Assembly: GCF_003946515.1 (NCBI RefSeq) | Contig: NZ_RHOM01000007.1 | Location: 1 to 64,000 of the forward strand | From: Companilactobacillus zhongbaensis | GTDB taxonomy: Bacteria > Bacillota > Bacilli > Lactobacillales > Lactobacillaceae | Length of the DNA stretch: 64,000 nt | Direction of reading: 5' to 3' | Part shown: positions 57,243-64,000 of the stretch, one piece after another | How positions within the stretch are numbered: position 1 is the stretch's first letter | Layout: every line of letters begins with the position of its first letter | Position numbers and translations under genes: made by a program | The notes under the pieces: generated by a model | What the model was told of the DNA's origin: nothing | Database searches by the model: none | Seen by the model: the letters and a program-made list of their open reading frames with translations, nothing else

Positions 57243-59693
57243 TTGGCAAACAATTCTCCTAAAATCCAAGATATCCCATTAGAAAAGATCATGGGAGATC
57301 GTTTTGAGAGATATTCTAAATCGATTATTCAGGAAAGAGCACTTCCTGATATTCGCGATGGACTGAAACCGGTTCAACGAAGAATTTTATATTCAATGTT
57401 TCTCGATGGAAACACCTTTGATAAAGGATTTAGAAAGTCAGCAAAAGGTGTCGGTAACGTCATGGGTAATTTTCACCCCCATGGTGACTCATCAATTTAT
57501 GAAGCCATGGTCCGTCTGTCACAAGATTGGAAATTACGTGAACCTTTGATCGAAATGCACGGTAATAACGGGTCGATGGATGGTGATCCACCAGCTGCCA
57601 TGCGTTATACCGAAGCTAGATTAAGTAAGATCTCAACAGAGATGCTACGTGACATCAATAAGAATACGGTTGATGAAGAATGGAACTTTGACGATACTGA
57701 AAAAGAACCAAAGGTCTTACCAGCTCGTTTTCCTAATTTATTAGTCAATGGAGCAACTGGTATTTCAGCTGGTTATGCTACGGAGATCCCACCACATAAC
57801 TTAGGTGAAGTGATCGAAGCTACTATCAAGTTGATCGATGATCCGGATACTTCTTTAGAAGAATTAATGAAGATCGTTAAAGGACCTGATTTCCCAACTG
57901 GTGGTATCTTACAAGGTGCCAGCGGTATCAAAGAGGCTTATGAAACTGGTCGAGGCAAAGTTTATTTAAGATCAAAGACCTCGATCCAAGAACTACGGGG
58001 CCACAAGTCACAGATCGTTATCACAGAGATCCCTTATGAAGTTAACAAAGCACAACTAGTCAAGAAAATGGACGAAGTGCGCGTGATGAAAAAAGTTGAT
58101 GGTATCGCTGAAGTCCGTGATGAAAGTGACCGTCAAGGATTATCGATCGTAGTTGAATTGAAACGTGATGTTGATGCTCAAGGTATTTTAAACTACCTCT
58201 TGAAAAATACTGACTTGCAGATCTCGTACAACTTTAATATGGTGGCTATCGCTGAGATGACACCACAACAAGTTGGTTTGATCAAGATGCTGAAAGAATA
58301 TATCAAGCATCAAGAAGACGTTGTCTTACGTCGTTCTAAGTTTGATCGCGATAAAGCTAAGAAACGTCTTCACATCGTTGAAGGTTTGATCAAAGCTTTA
58401 TCTATCTTAGACCAAGTTATTAAGACTATCCGTGCTAGTAAGAATAAATCGGATGCCAAGAATAACTTAGTTAAGGAATATCAATTTACTGAAGCACAAG
58501 CTGAAGCTATCGTTTCCTTACAACTTTATCGTTTGACTAATACTGATGTGACCGAACTCCAAAAAGAAGATAAAGATTTAAATGCCTTGATCAAAGAATT
58601 GGACAAGATCATTAATGATCATCAAGAATTGATGAGAGTGATCAAAGATGAGTTAACTAAAGTCAAAGAAAACTATGGTGATGCTCGTCGTACGAAGATC
58701 GAAGCTAAGGTTGATGAGATCAAAGTTGATACAACTGTTTTAGTTGCTAGTGAAGATGTTCGTGTCTTAGTTAGTCACGACGGTTACGTTAAACGAAGCA
58801 GCCAACGTTCCTTTATGGCATCTGATGAAGGTGAGAATGGCTTAAAATATGAAGACTATCCAGTCTTAAACACCGAAGCTAACACTTTAGATCACTTGTT
58901 CATCTTTACTGATAAGGGTAACTTGATCTATCGACAGATTTTTGAACTTGAAGATACTAAGTGGAAAGAGACAGGATCTCACTTGTCACAAGAAGTTGGC
59001 TTGGCCAATAATGAATCAGTCTTAAAAGCTTTCGTCTTCAAGAATCTAAAACAAACTGGTACCTTTGTCACGGGAACGAATGGCAATTATATCAAGCAGA
59101 TCGCGTTTTCGGACTTGCTGCCGGGAAGAACTTACAAGTCTCGGGCCAGCCGCTATATTAAATTAAAAGACGACAATCAAAGTGTTTATGATGTTGATTA
59201 CATTCCTCAAGATCAAGCTAATAATAAGTTGATCTATGTCTTTACGAAACATTCTTATGCTTCGGCCTTCCCACTAGAGGAAGTTCCTGTCGTCGGTAGT
59301 AAAGCTGTCGGAGTTAAATTTGTTAGTTTGAAGCCGGATGATCAAGTAGCTGGTTACTTTATTGCCGACAAGGATGATACGACAGATAAGATTGCTGTCT
59401 TGACACAACGTGGGTCATACAAGCAAATGAAATTATCAGAAATTCCTATTACTAGTCGTGCCCGCCGAGGTGTGTTAACCTTACGAGAACTGAAGCGTTC
59501 ACTTCACCGGATTTGTTTAGTTGCTAAGACCAACGCAAATACGCAACTTGAAGTGATCACTGATACTAATCAACATTTTGCAATTGATTTCAATTCACAC
59601 AGTGATGCCGATCGTTATTCTAATGGATCATTTATCTTGGATCCGGAATCAGATGGTAATCCAATCAGATTTGAAATAAATTATATTAATTAA
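57243..59693 (+). CDS. parC: DNA topoisomerase IV subunit A
   Basis: ParC cuts and rejoins DNA. The 816 residues carry the quinolone-determining region (HPHGDSSIYEAMVRLSQ) with the serine and glutamate of wild-type enzymes, the active tyrosine Y122 in AMRYTEARLS, and a C-terminal beta-propeller. The start is TTG at 57243 with AGGTGA overlapping the parE stop. Confidence 0.97.
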   Translation: MANNSPKIQDIPLEKIMGDRFERYSKSIIQERALPDIRDGLKPVQRRILYSMFLDGNTFDKGFRKSAKGVGNVMGNFHPHGDSSIYEAMVRLSQDWKLREPLIEMHGNNGSMDGDPPAAMRYTEARLSKISTEMLRDINKNTVDEEWNFDDTEKEPKVLPARFPNLLVNGATGISAGYATEIPPHNLGEVIEATIKLIDDPDTSLEELMKIVKGPDFPTGGILQGASGIKEAYETGRGKVYLRSKTSIQELRGHKSQIVITEIPYEVNKAQLVKKMDEVRVMKKVDGIAEVRDESDRQGLSIVVELKRDVDAQGILNYLLKNTDLQISYNFNMVAIAEMTPQQVGLIKMLKEYIKHQEDVVLRRSKFDRDKAKKRLHIVEGLIKALSILDQVIKTIRASKNKSDAKNNLVKEYQFTEAQAEAIVSLQLYRLTNTDVTELQKEDKDLNALIKELDKIINDHQELMRVIKDELTKVKENYGDARRTKIEAKVDEIKVDTTVLVASEDVRVLVSHDGYVKRSSQRSFMASDEGENGLKYEDYPVLNTEANTLDHLFIFTDKGNLIYRQIFELEDTKWKETGSHLSQEVGLANNESVLKAFVFKNLKQTGTFVTGTNGNYIKQIAFSDLLPGRTYKSRASRYIKLKDDNQSVYDVDYIPQDQANNKLIYVFTKHSYASAFPLEEVPVVGSKAVGVKFVSLKPDDQVAGYFIADKDDTTDKIAVLTQRGSYKQMKLSEIPITSRARRGVLTLRELKRSLHRICLVAKTNANTQLEVITDTNQHFAIDFNSHSDADRYSNGSFILDPESDGNPIRFEINYIN

Positions 59694-59700
59694 TTAGCAA

Positions 59701-59709
59701 TGCTATAAT
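59701..59709 (+). promoter_or_regulatory. Extended -10 promoter before the LysR gene
   Basis: TGCTATAAT lies 71 bases before the start, identical to the -10 before parE. Confidence 0.5.
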
Positions 59710-59779
59710 TAAATTATTATATATAGTATGATTGACTTGTATAAATGTTTGATTTAGATAGTGAAAGGAAGTGAATTTT

Positions 59780-60736
59780 TTGTTAGATGAAGATGCTAGA
59801 CGTGTATTTAGTTCCAAAGCATTAAATTATTTCGATGAGTTATCTAAGAATATGAGCTACACCAAAACAGCTCAATCTTTAGGTATTACTCAACCAGCAT
59901 TAACTCAACAGATCAAAAAAATAGAAAGGGTAGTGGGTGCCCCGTTATTTTACAGCGTTGGTAAGAAGATTTATTTGACCGATGCTGGTTCCGTCTTGTT
60001 GAATGCGACCCACGAAATATTTGATGTCATTAATACCGTTACAGACCAAATTCAACAAAAATCTTCCGAGAGTTCTGGTACGATCAGTATTGGAATTTTG
60101 AATTCTGTCGAATCAAAAGTAATTGAAGATTTTATTGTTGAATTCAATCGGATCAACCCTAATATCGAAATCGATTTAGTCTTGCTGACTAGAAACGAGA
60201 TTTGGGATCAGATCCAAAATAATAAGATCGATATTGCTGTCATGTATTTGCCAGACAATACTATCAAAAATTGGAAATCTTATAAGTCAAAGAAGATTAT
60301 TAATGATACGATAATGTTGGTACACAATAATGAAAAGATCGCCAAACGAGGTAAAGCTACTTACAAAGAAGCTATCACAACTCCTTGGGTATCGTACTTA
60401 CGTGGCTATTACTTTACAGATCTGATGATCGAGAAATTCAAGAATTCCTTGGTCGACGTTCCGAAAGTCGTTGCCAGATTTTCTTCACCTTATCAATTGT
60501 TGAAATTTGTTCAAGACTCCGAAGGTGTTTATGCGGGACTTCCACTAAGCTTTTGCTTAGCTAATGAGAAAATGTTCAAGTATTACCAAACACCATTAGA
60601 ACCAGCAATTTCAGCTGATTTGACGTATGTTTATCGTGAAGATAAAGACAAGATCCCTCGTATTAAAGAATTTTTCAATGAGTGGGATGAATTTTTGAGT
60701 AATAAGAGCTACACCGATCGTTTGAAATCTTTATAA
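59780..60736 (+). CDS. LysR family transcriptional regulator
   Basis: The 318-residue protein has an N-terminal winged helix (FDELSKNMSYTKTAQSLGITQPALTQQIKKIERVVGAPLF) and a periplasmic-binding-like effector domain. I start at TTG 59780, which AAGGAAGTG precedes at good spacing. GTG at 59771 falls in that site. Its target is unknown. It lies just upstream of ppaC in the same direction, so it does not show the divergent layout of a typical LysR target. Confidence 0.88.
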   Translation: MLDEDARRVFSSKALNYFDELSKNMSYTKTAQSLGITQPALTQQIKKIERVVGAPLFYSVGKKIYLTDAGSVLLNATHEIFDVINTVTDQIQQKSSESSGTISIGILNSVESKVIEDFIVEFNRINPNIEIDLVLLTRNEIWDQIQNNKIDIAVMYLPDNTIKNWKSYKSKKIINDTIMLVHNNEKIAKRGKATYKEAITTPWVSYLRGYYFTDLMIEKFKNSLVDVPKVVARFSSPYQLLKFVQDSEGVYAGLPLSFCLANEKMFKYYQTPLEPAISADLTYVYREDKDKIPRIKEFFNEWDEFLSNKSYTDRLKSL

Positions 60737-60757
60737 AACAAAGGAGTAAACGTATTA

Positions 60758-61693
60758 ATGGCAAAAGAAAAAGAATTAGTAGTTGGACATAAGAGTCCTG
60801 ACACAGATGCTGTCGTAGCAGCAATTGCATTCTCATATTACAAGAATCAAACAGGTTTTAATACTGAGGCAGTTGCTCAAGGTGAACCTAACAAAGAAAC
60901 AAAATTTGTTTTTGACAAGTTTGATTACAAATACCCAAGAATCACTACTAAAGCTAGTGACAAAGTTTCTAAAGTTATGCTCGTTGACCACAATGAATCA
61001 CAACAAAGTTTTGATGATATCGATGATGTTCAAGTAACACACGTAGTTGACCACCACCGTATTGCTAACTTCCAAACTGACCAACCACTTTACTACCGTG
61101 CAGAACCACTAGGGTGTACAAGTACAATTCTTTGGAAGATGTTCAACGAAGCTGATGTTGAAATTCCTGCTAACTTAGCTGGTATGATGGCTTCTGCTAT
61201 TATTTCAGATACTCTTTTACTAAAATCACCTACAACTACTGATCAAGATGTTGCCGCTGTTAAGAGTCTTGCTACTACAGCAGGAATCGACTACGAATCA
61301 TACGGTATGGACATGCTCAAGGCCGGAACTGACCTTGACGACAAGTCAACTAAAGAACTTCTTGATATGGATGCTAAGAGCTTTGACATGAATGGTCACA
61401 GTGTTCGTGTTGCTCAAGTTAACACTGTTGATGTTGACCATACTCTTGAAAGAGAAGCTGACTTTGTTAAAGACATCAAAGCTGAAAACCAAGATAACGG
61501 CTACAACTTGTTTGTCTTGTTGATCACTAACATCATGACTAGTGATACAACAGGTGTTATCATCGGTGACGATGCTGATGTTGCAACCTTTGAAAAAGCA
61601 TTAAATACAAAAGTAACTGATAACAAAGCTGATTTACCAGGCGTTGTATCACGTAAGAAGCAAATCGTTCCTCCACTTAACGAAAACTTTTAG
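60758..61693 (+). CDS. ppaC: Manganese-dependent inorganic pyrophosphatase
   Basis: It hydrolyses pyrophosphate in the cytosol and pulls biosynthetic reactions forward. The 311-residue family II enzyme belongs to the DHH group: VGHKSPDTDAVVAA at the N-terminus, the VDHHRI signature, and the C-terminal SRKKQIVPPL substrate loop. Strong codon bias suggests high expression. Confidence 0.97.
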   Translation: MAKEKELVVGHKSPDTDAVVAAIAFSYYKNQTGFNTEAVAQGEPNKETKFVFDKFDYKYPRITTKASDKVSKVMLVDHNESQQSFDDIDDVQVTHVVDHHRIANFQTDQPLYYRAEPLGCTSTILWKMFNEADVEIPANLAGMMASAIISDTLLLKSPTTTDQDVAAVKSLATTAGIDYESYGMDMLKAGTDLDDKSTKELLDMDAKSFDMNGHSVRVAQVNTVDVDHTLEREADFVKDIKAENQDNGYNLFVLLITNIMTSDTTGVIIGDDADVATFEKALNTKVTDNKADLPGVVSRKKQIVPPLNENF

Positions 61694-61747
61694 TAAAATA
61701 TGAGTAAATTTCAATTAAAAGAATTTACTTTTTGTTAATCGTTTTCA

Positions 61748-61776
61748 TTGAAAACGTTCGCTTCCTCTTGTATAAT
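61748..61776 (+). promoter_or_regulatory. Promoter of the sugar transporter with overlapping cre
   Basis: TTGAAA (61748-61753) and a perfect TATAAT (61771-61776) are 17 bases apart. A cre-like box, TGAAAACGTTCGCT (61749-61762), covers the -35 region, so CcpA binding should repress. Confidence 0.7.
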
Positions 61777-61788
61777 CTATATATCATT

Positions 61789-61824
61789 AAAACTGCTGGT
61801 GGTTTTTTGACTGCCAGCAGTTTT
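61789..61824 (+). promoter_or_regulatory. Leader hairpin before the sugar transporter
   Basis: AAAACTGCTGG and CCAGCAGTTTT form a perfect eleven-base-pair stem close to the expected transcription start. The stem is followed by short T tracts (TTTTGGTGTTTT) and could act as an attenuator or a stabilising 5' structure. No known riboswitch pattern is seen. Confidence 0.6.
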
Positions 61825-61862
61825 GGTGTTTTAGATACTTTCTTAAATAAAGGGGATTTATA

Positions 61863-62771
61863 ATGAGCGTTACGAACTTACTAATTGGACTTCTACCAAT
61901 GATCGGCTGGGGTGTTTTCCCAGTCTTGACAGGTTACTTTGGTGGTAAGCCAGTTAACCAAATTATTGGTGCAACATACGGTACGTTGTTAGGTGCCATC
62001 GTTGTAGCATTATTTACGCAAACACCTCTAATATCTGGAAAAGAATTCTTATTTACTTTTCTATCTGGTGCAGCATGGTCATTTGGTCAAATTTTTGTCT
62101 TCTACGCCTTTACAGAAATGGGTGTTTCAAGAACAATGCCAGTTTCAACTGGTTTCCAATTGATCGGAGCATCACTTTGGGGCGTCTTCGTCCTAGGTGA
62201 ATGGTCAACAGGCATGGCAAAAGCAGTCGGCTTCTTCGCTATCTTCTTGATCATCATCGGTGTTTACTTAACTACTTATACCGAAAAGAAAGACCAACCA
62301 ACTACTGGTGCTACCGGTACTACTGGTAGTAAAGCATTGAAAGGTGTCGGCTTGGTATTGATCGCCGAGGTTGGATACTTAGCTTACTCAGCTTTCCCAC
62401 AAGCTGTTGAAGTTTCAGGGTTTGAAGCTTTCTTACCACAAGGTTTAGGTATGGCTGTTGTTGCTACCATCTTCGCATTTGCAACTAAGTCAAACAGAGC
62501 ATCAAAACCATACAGGACAAAGAGCTCATATACTAACATTATTTCTGGTTTGTTCTTTGCTCTAGCTGCCTTGTCATACTTGATCTCAGCACGTCCATCA
62601 GTTAACGGACTTGCAACTGGTTTCACTCTTTCTCAAATGAACGTTATTCTTGCTACTCTTGGTGGTATTTATATTCTTCATGAAAGAAAGACTTCAAAAG
62701 AAATGGTTGCTGTGCTTAGTGGTTTGGCATTGGTTGTTATCGCTGGTATTATTACGGCATTTATTAAGTAA
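61863..62771 (+). CDS. GRP-family sugar transporter (GlcU/RbsU-like)
   Basis: The 302-residue protein has ten membrane helices and the GRP signature MIGWGVFPVLTGYFGGKPVNQIIGATYGTLLGA. Known members carry glucose (GlcU) or ribose (RbsU) by proton symport. No ribose genes lie nearby, so the substrate is open. The cre box over its promoter points to a sugar under catabolite control. Confidence 0.9.
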   Translation: MSVTNLLIGLLPMIGWGVFPVLTGYFGGKPVNQIIGATYGTLLGAIVVALFTQTPLISGKEFLFTFLSGAAWSFGQIFVFYAFTEMGVSRTMPVSTGFQLIGASLWGVFVLGEWSTGMAKAVGFFAIFLIIIGVYLTTYTEKKDQPTTGATGTTGSKALKGVGLVLIAEVGYLAYSAFPQAVEVSGFEAFLPQGLGMAVVATIFAFATKSNRASKPYRTKSSYTNIISGLFFALAALSYLISARPSVNGLATGFTLSQMNVILATLGGIYILHERKTSKEMVAVLSGLALVVIAGIITAFIK

Positions 62772-62779
62772 TTGCTTTA

Positions 62780-62812
62780 TACAATGGCTGGTTTGGCCAT
62801 TGTATTTTTTTT
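62780..62812 (+). terminator. Terminator of the sugar transporter gene
   Basis: TACAATGGC and GCCATTGTA pair around a short loop, followed by eight T residues. Confidence 0.95.
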
Positions 62813-62822
62813 GTACAAACAT

Positions 62823-62990
62823 GCTGTGATTTGTTTTGTGGCATCTATTCTTTTTGAGTCCTAGGATCTTTTGCTCGATTTCTATCTATTGGATTTATTC
62901 TTGTTTTCTTCAACGGTTGGTATGTTATCTCTTTATCTTTCTTGCTCTTTTGCTGCTTCGCGCAAAAATCGCGGTGGTTTCTGGGTTCTT
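62823..62990 (+). repeat. Diverged intergenic repeat, copy 2 (partner at 26362-26570)
   Basis: It shares the blocks described for the copy at 26362, ending AAAATCGCGGTGGTTTCTG. The remaining 62991-63228 contains an imperfect hairpin (about 63009-63043, ACGTCTCGGAAA opposite TTTTCGAGGCGC) and no gene that I can support. Confidence 0.55.
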
Positions 62991-63228
62991 TCTTTTTTTG
63001 GTAATAAAAAAACGTCTCGGAAAGTTTTTGCTTTTCGAGGCGCTTTGATTTTGAGACTGTTTAAGATCTCAGAATACTTCTATCCAATAATGTGGGGGAT
63101 TTCGGTTTCGTTAGTGATGAGTCTAATTCTGCCGAAATCTAAGGAGTGTCAAATAGGGAAATCACCAATACCTATCTAACATCTTTATCATAGGTCCATT
63201 GTTGCGGTTTGTTAAATAAATGGTTTAT

Positions 63229-64000
63229 TTATTTGACTATTACTGTTCTGGCTGCTATTAGTTGTCCGTTTGAGTATCTGATGTTTGAGCTGCCGTTGTT
63301 TCCTGTGATCAAACCGTTTGCTGATAGTTGTTTTAGTTGTTCTTGATCCATGTTGTTTACGTTGAAGAAGATGCTTTGTGTGTATGTTCCTGCTTTTAGG
63401 GTGCTTGGTAGGTCTTTGATGGCGACTTTTTTGCCGTCTTGGTAGACGCTGCTTACTGGGGCTATGTTGGTTGCTTGATATGTTTTGCCGCTGGCGTCTG
63501 TGATGGTGAAGGCTGAGATTTGGTGAGTGTTGGTGAAGATGTTTGGTGTGGCATTTTTTGTTGTGATGGTGTCATTGAAGTCGACGTTTAAATTGTCTAG
63601 TGCTGGTACGTTGATGATGATGGATTTTTCGGTCAAGATTTGACTGTAGTTATAGTTGTTCAAGATTTGTAGTTTTAATTCGATCGAACCGCCATCTTTT
63701 TTTAGATTAGGGACGGTTTTGTTTTTGAATGTCCAGTAGTCACCGTCACCAGGGCTTAGTCGATACATGTAGTGATTGGCTAAAGCTTGGTTTCTGCTTG
63801 ATTTGGCAAAATTGGTGTTGGCTGAACCTAGCCATAATGGCATATCTCCACTGATGAATTGATCGAATGTACGATAGTTTCCATCGACGTTGTCGGCTAA
63901 TTCATAGCTAGGGATCGTTAAATTGGCGTTTAAGCCGTCTAGGAATGAATTTAAGTAATCGATTGGGAATAGTTCATAAGTCATGTCTGAGTCTGTTTCT
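63229..64000 (-). CDS. C-terminal part of a surface or secreted protein (cut by window end)
   Basis: The frame stays open to the window edge, so the protein continues upstream of the internal methionine at 63984. About 256 residues are visible. They are polar, asparagine- and threonine-rich, free of membrane segments, and seem to form beta-rich modules (SIIINVPALDNLNVDFND, FTITDASGKTYQATN). The protein ends TVIVK without an LPxTG anchor. I infer an extracellular protein of unknown family. Near its 3' end the coding strand is rich in A and C with ATA and AGA codons. Confidence 0.6.
   Translation of the reverse strand, partial: ETDSDMTYELFPIDYLNSFLDGLNANLTIPSYELADNVDGNYRTFDQFISGDMPLWLGSANTNFAKSSRNQALANHYMYRLSPGDGDYWTFKNKTVPNLKKDGGSIELKLQILNNYNYSQILTEKSIIINVPALDNLNVDFNDTITTKNATPNIFTNTHQISAFTITDASGKTYQATNIAPVSSVYQDGKKVAIKDLPSTLKAGTYTQSIFFNVNNMDQEQLKQLSANGLITGNNGSSNIRYSNGQLIAARTVIVK

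Noticed and set aside
62836-63179. Small open frames of 70 and 102 codons after the sugar transporter
   Set aside because: The sequence is T-rich and low-complexity with no ribosome binding site, and the frames are not conserved in the partner repeat at 26.4 kb.

Overview
The window looks like the core chromosome of a low-GC member of the Lactobacillaceae. Support comes from the cysteine-free form of L32, the scpA-scpB-rluB, rbgA-rnhB-dprA-topA-xerC-hslVU and parE-parC blocks, the linked pfkA-pyk pair, an FMN riboswitch in front of ribU, and frequent TTG/GTG starts behind strong ribosome binding sites. A Companilactobacillus-like species is my guess from gene content, not something the sequence proves. 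Genes from 4 kb to 62.8 kb lie mostly on the plus strand, so this is probably one replichore with the plus strand leading. I saw no rRNA, tRNA, CRISPR array or prophage.

Layout. 0-4 kb (minus): an IS3-like transposase start cut by the window edge, then the fructose operon fruR-fruK-fruA behind a DeoR-type operator made of repeats spaced exactly 10 bp. 4-10.5 kb: obgE, an OatA-like O-acetyltransferase, rnz, a short-chain dehydrogenase, a LapA-like membrane protein, rpmF and a lipoprotein. 10.4-17.2 kb: a structured intergenic repeat, a YjzD-like gene, dnaE, and the glycolytic pair pfkA-pyk with a CcpA-type site upstream. 17.2-26.1 kb: an accessory segment holding a frameshifted DUF4931-like gene, a zinc alcohol dehydrogenase, an AraC regulator, and a complete L-rhamnose operon (MFS transporter, rhaB, rhaM, rhaA, rhaD). 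It is followed by a large structured palindrome. 26.7-31.5 kb: cvfB, xerD, ribT, scpA, scpB, a second copy of the structured repeat inside a 146-bp tandem duplication, then rluB. 31.5-38.9 kb: riboswitch and ribU, a LysM protein, cmk, der, hup, a TPR protein, cca and an unknown gene. 39-48.4 kb: an ABC-F ATPase, thyA-dfrA, a hemolysin-III family protein, DegV, an SGNH hydrolase, ypmS, yozE, rbgA, rnhB and dprA. 48.5-54.4 kb: topA-xerC-hslV-hslU and a LacX-type epimerase. 54.4-59.7 kb: plsY diverging from parE-parC. 59.8-64 kb: a LysR regulator, a manganese pyrophosphatase, a GRP-family sugar transporter under a CcpA site, and the C-terminal part of a surface protein cut by the window end.

How it fits together. 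Carbon metabolism is the shared theme. Fructose enters through FruA as fructose-1-phosphate and is phosphorylated by FruK. PfkA and Pyk run lower glycolysis. Rhamnose is epimerised, isomerised, phosphorylated and cleaved to dihydroxyacetone phosphate and lactaldehyde. CcpA-like cre boxes sit at pfkA, adh, the rhamnose operon and the sugar transporter, so these loci probably share catabolite control. Most other genes are housekeeping.

The least explained parts are intergenic. There are two copies of an 82-bp-core palindrome in opposite orientation whose differences preserve base pairing, a 166-bp element with a closing stem and two inner hairpins, and a diverged pair of repeats at 26.4 and 62.8 kb. 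The DNA around several of these is strongly T/G-rich on the plus strand whichever strand carries the neighbouring gene. I did not identify a clear new defence or metabolic system.
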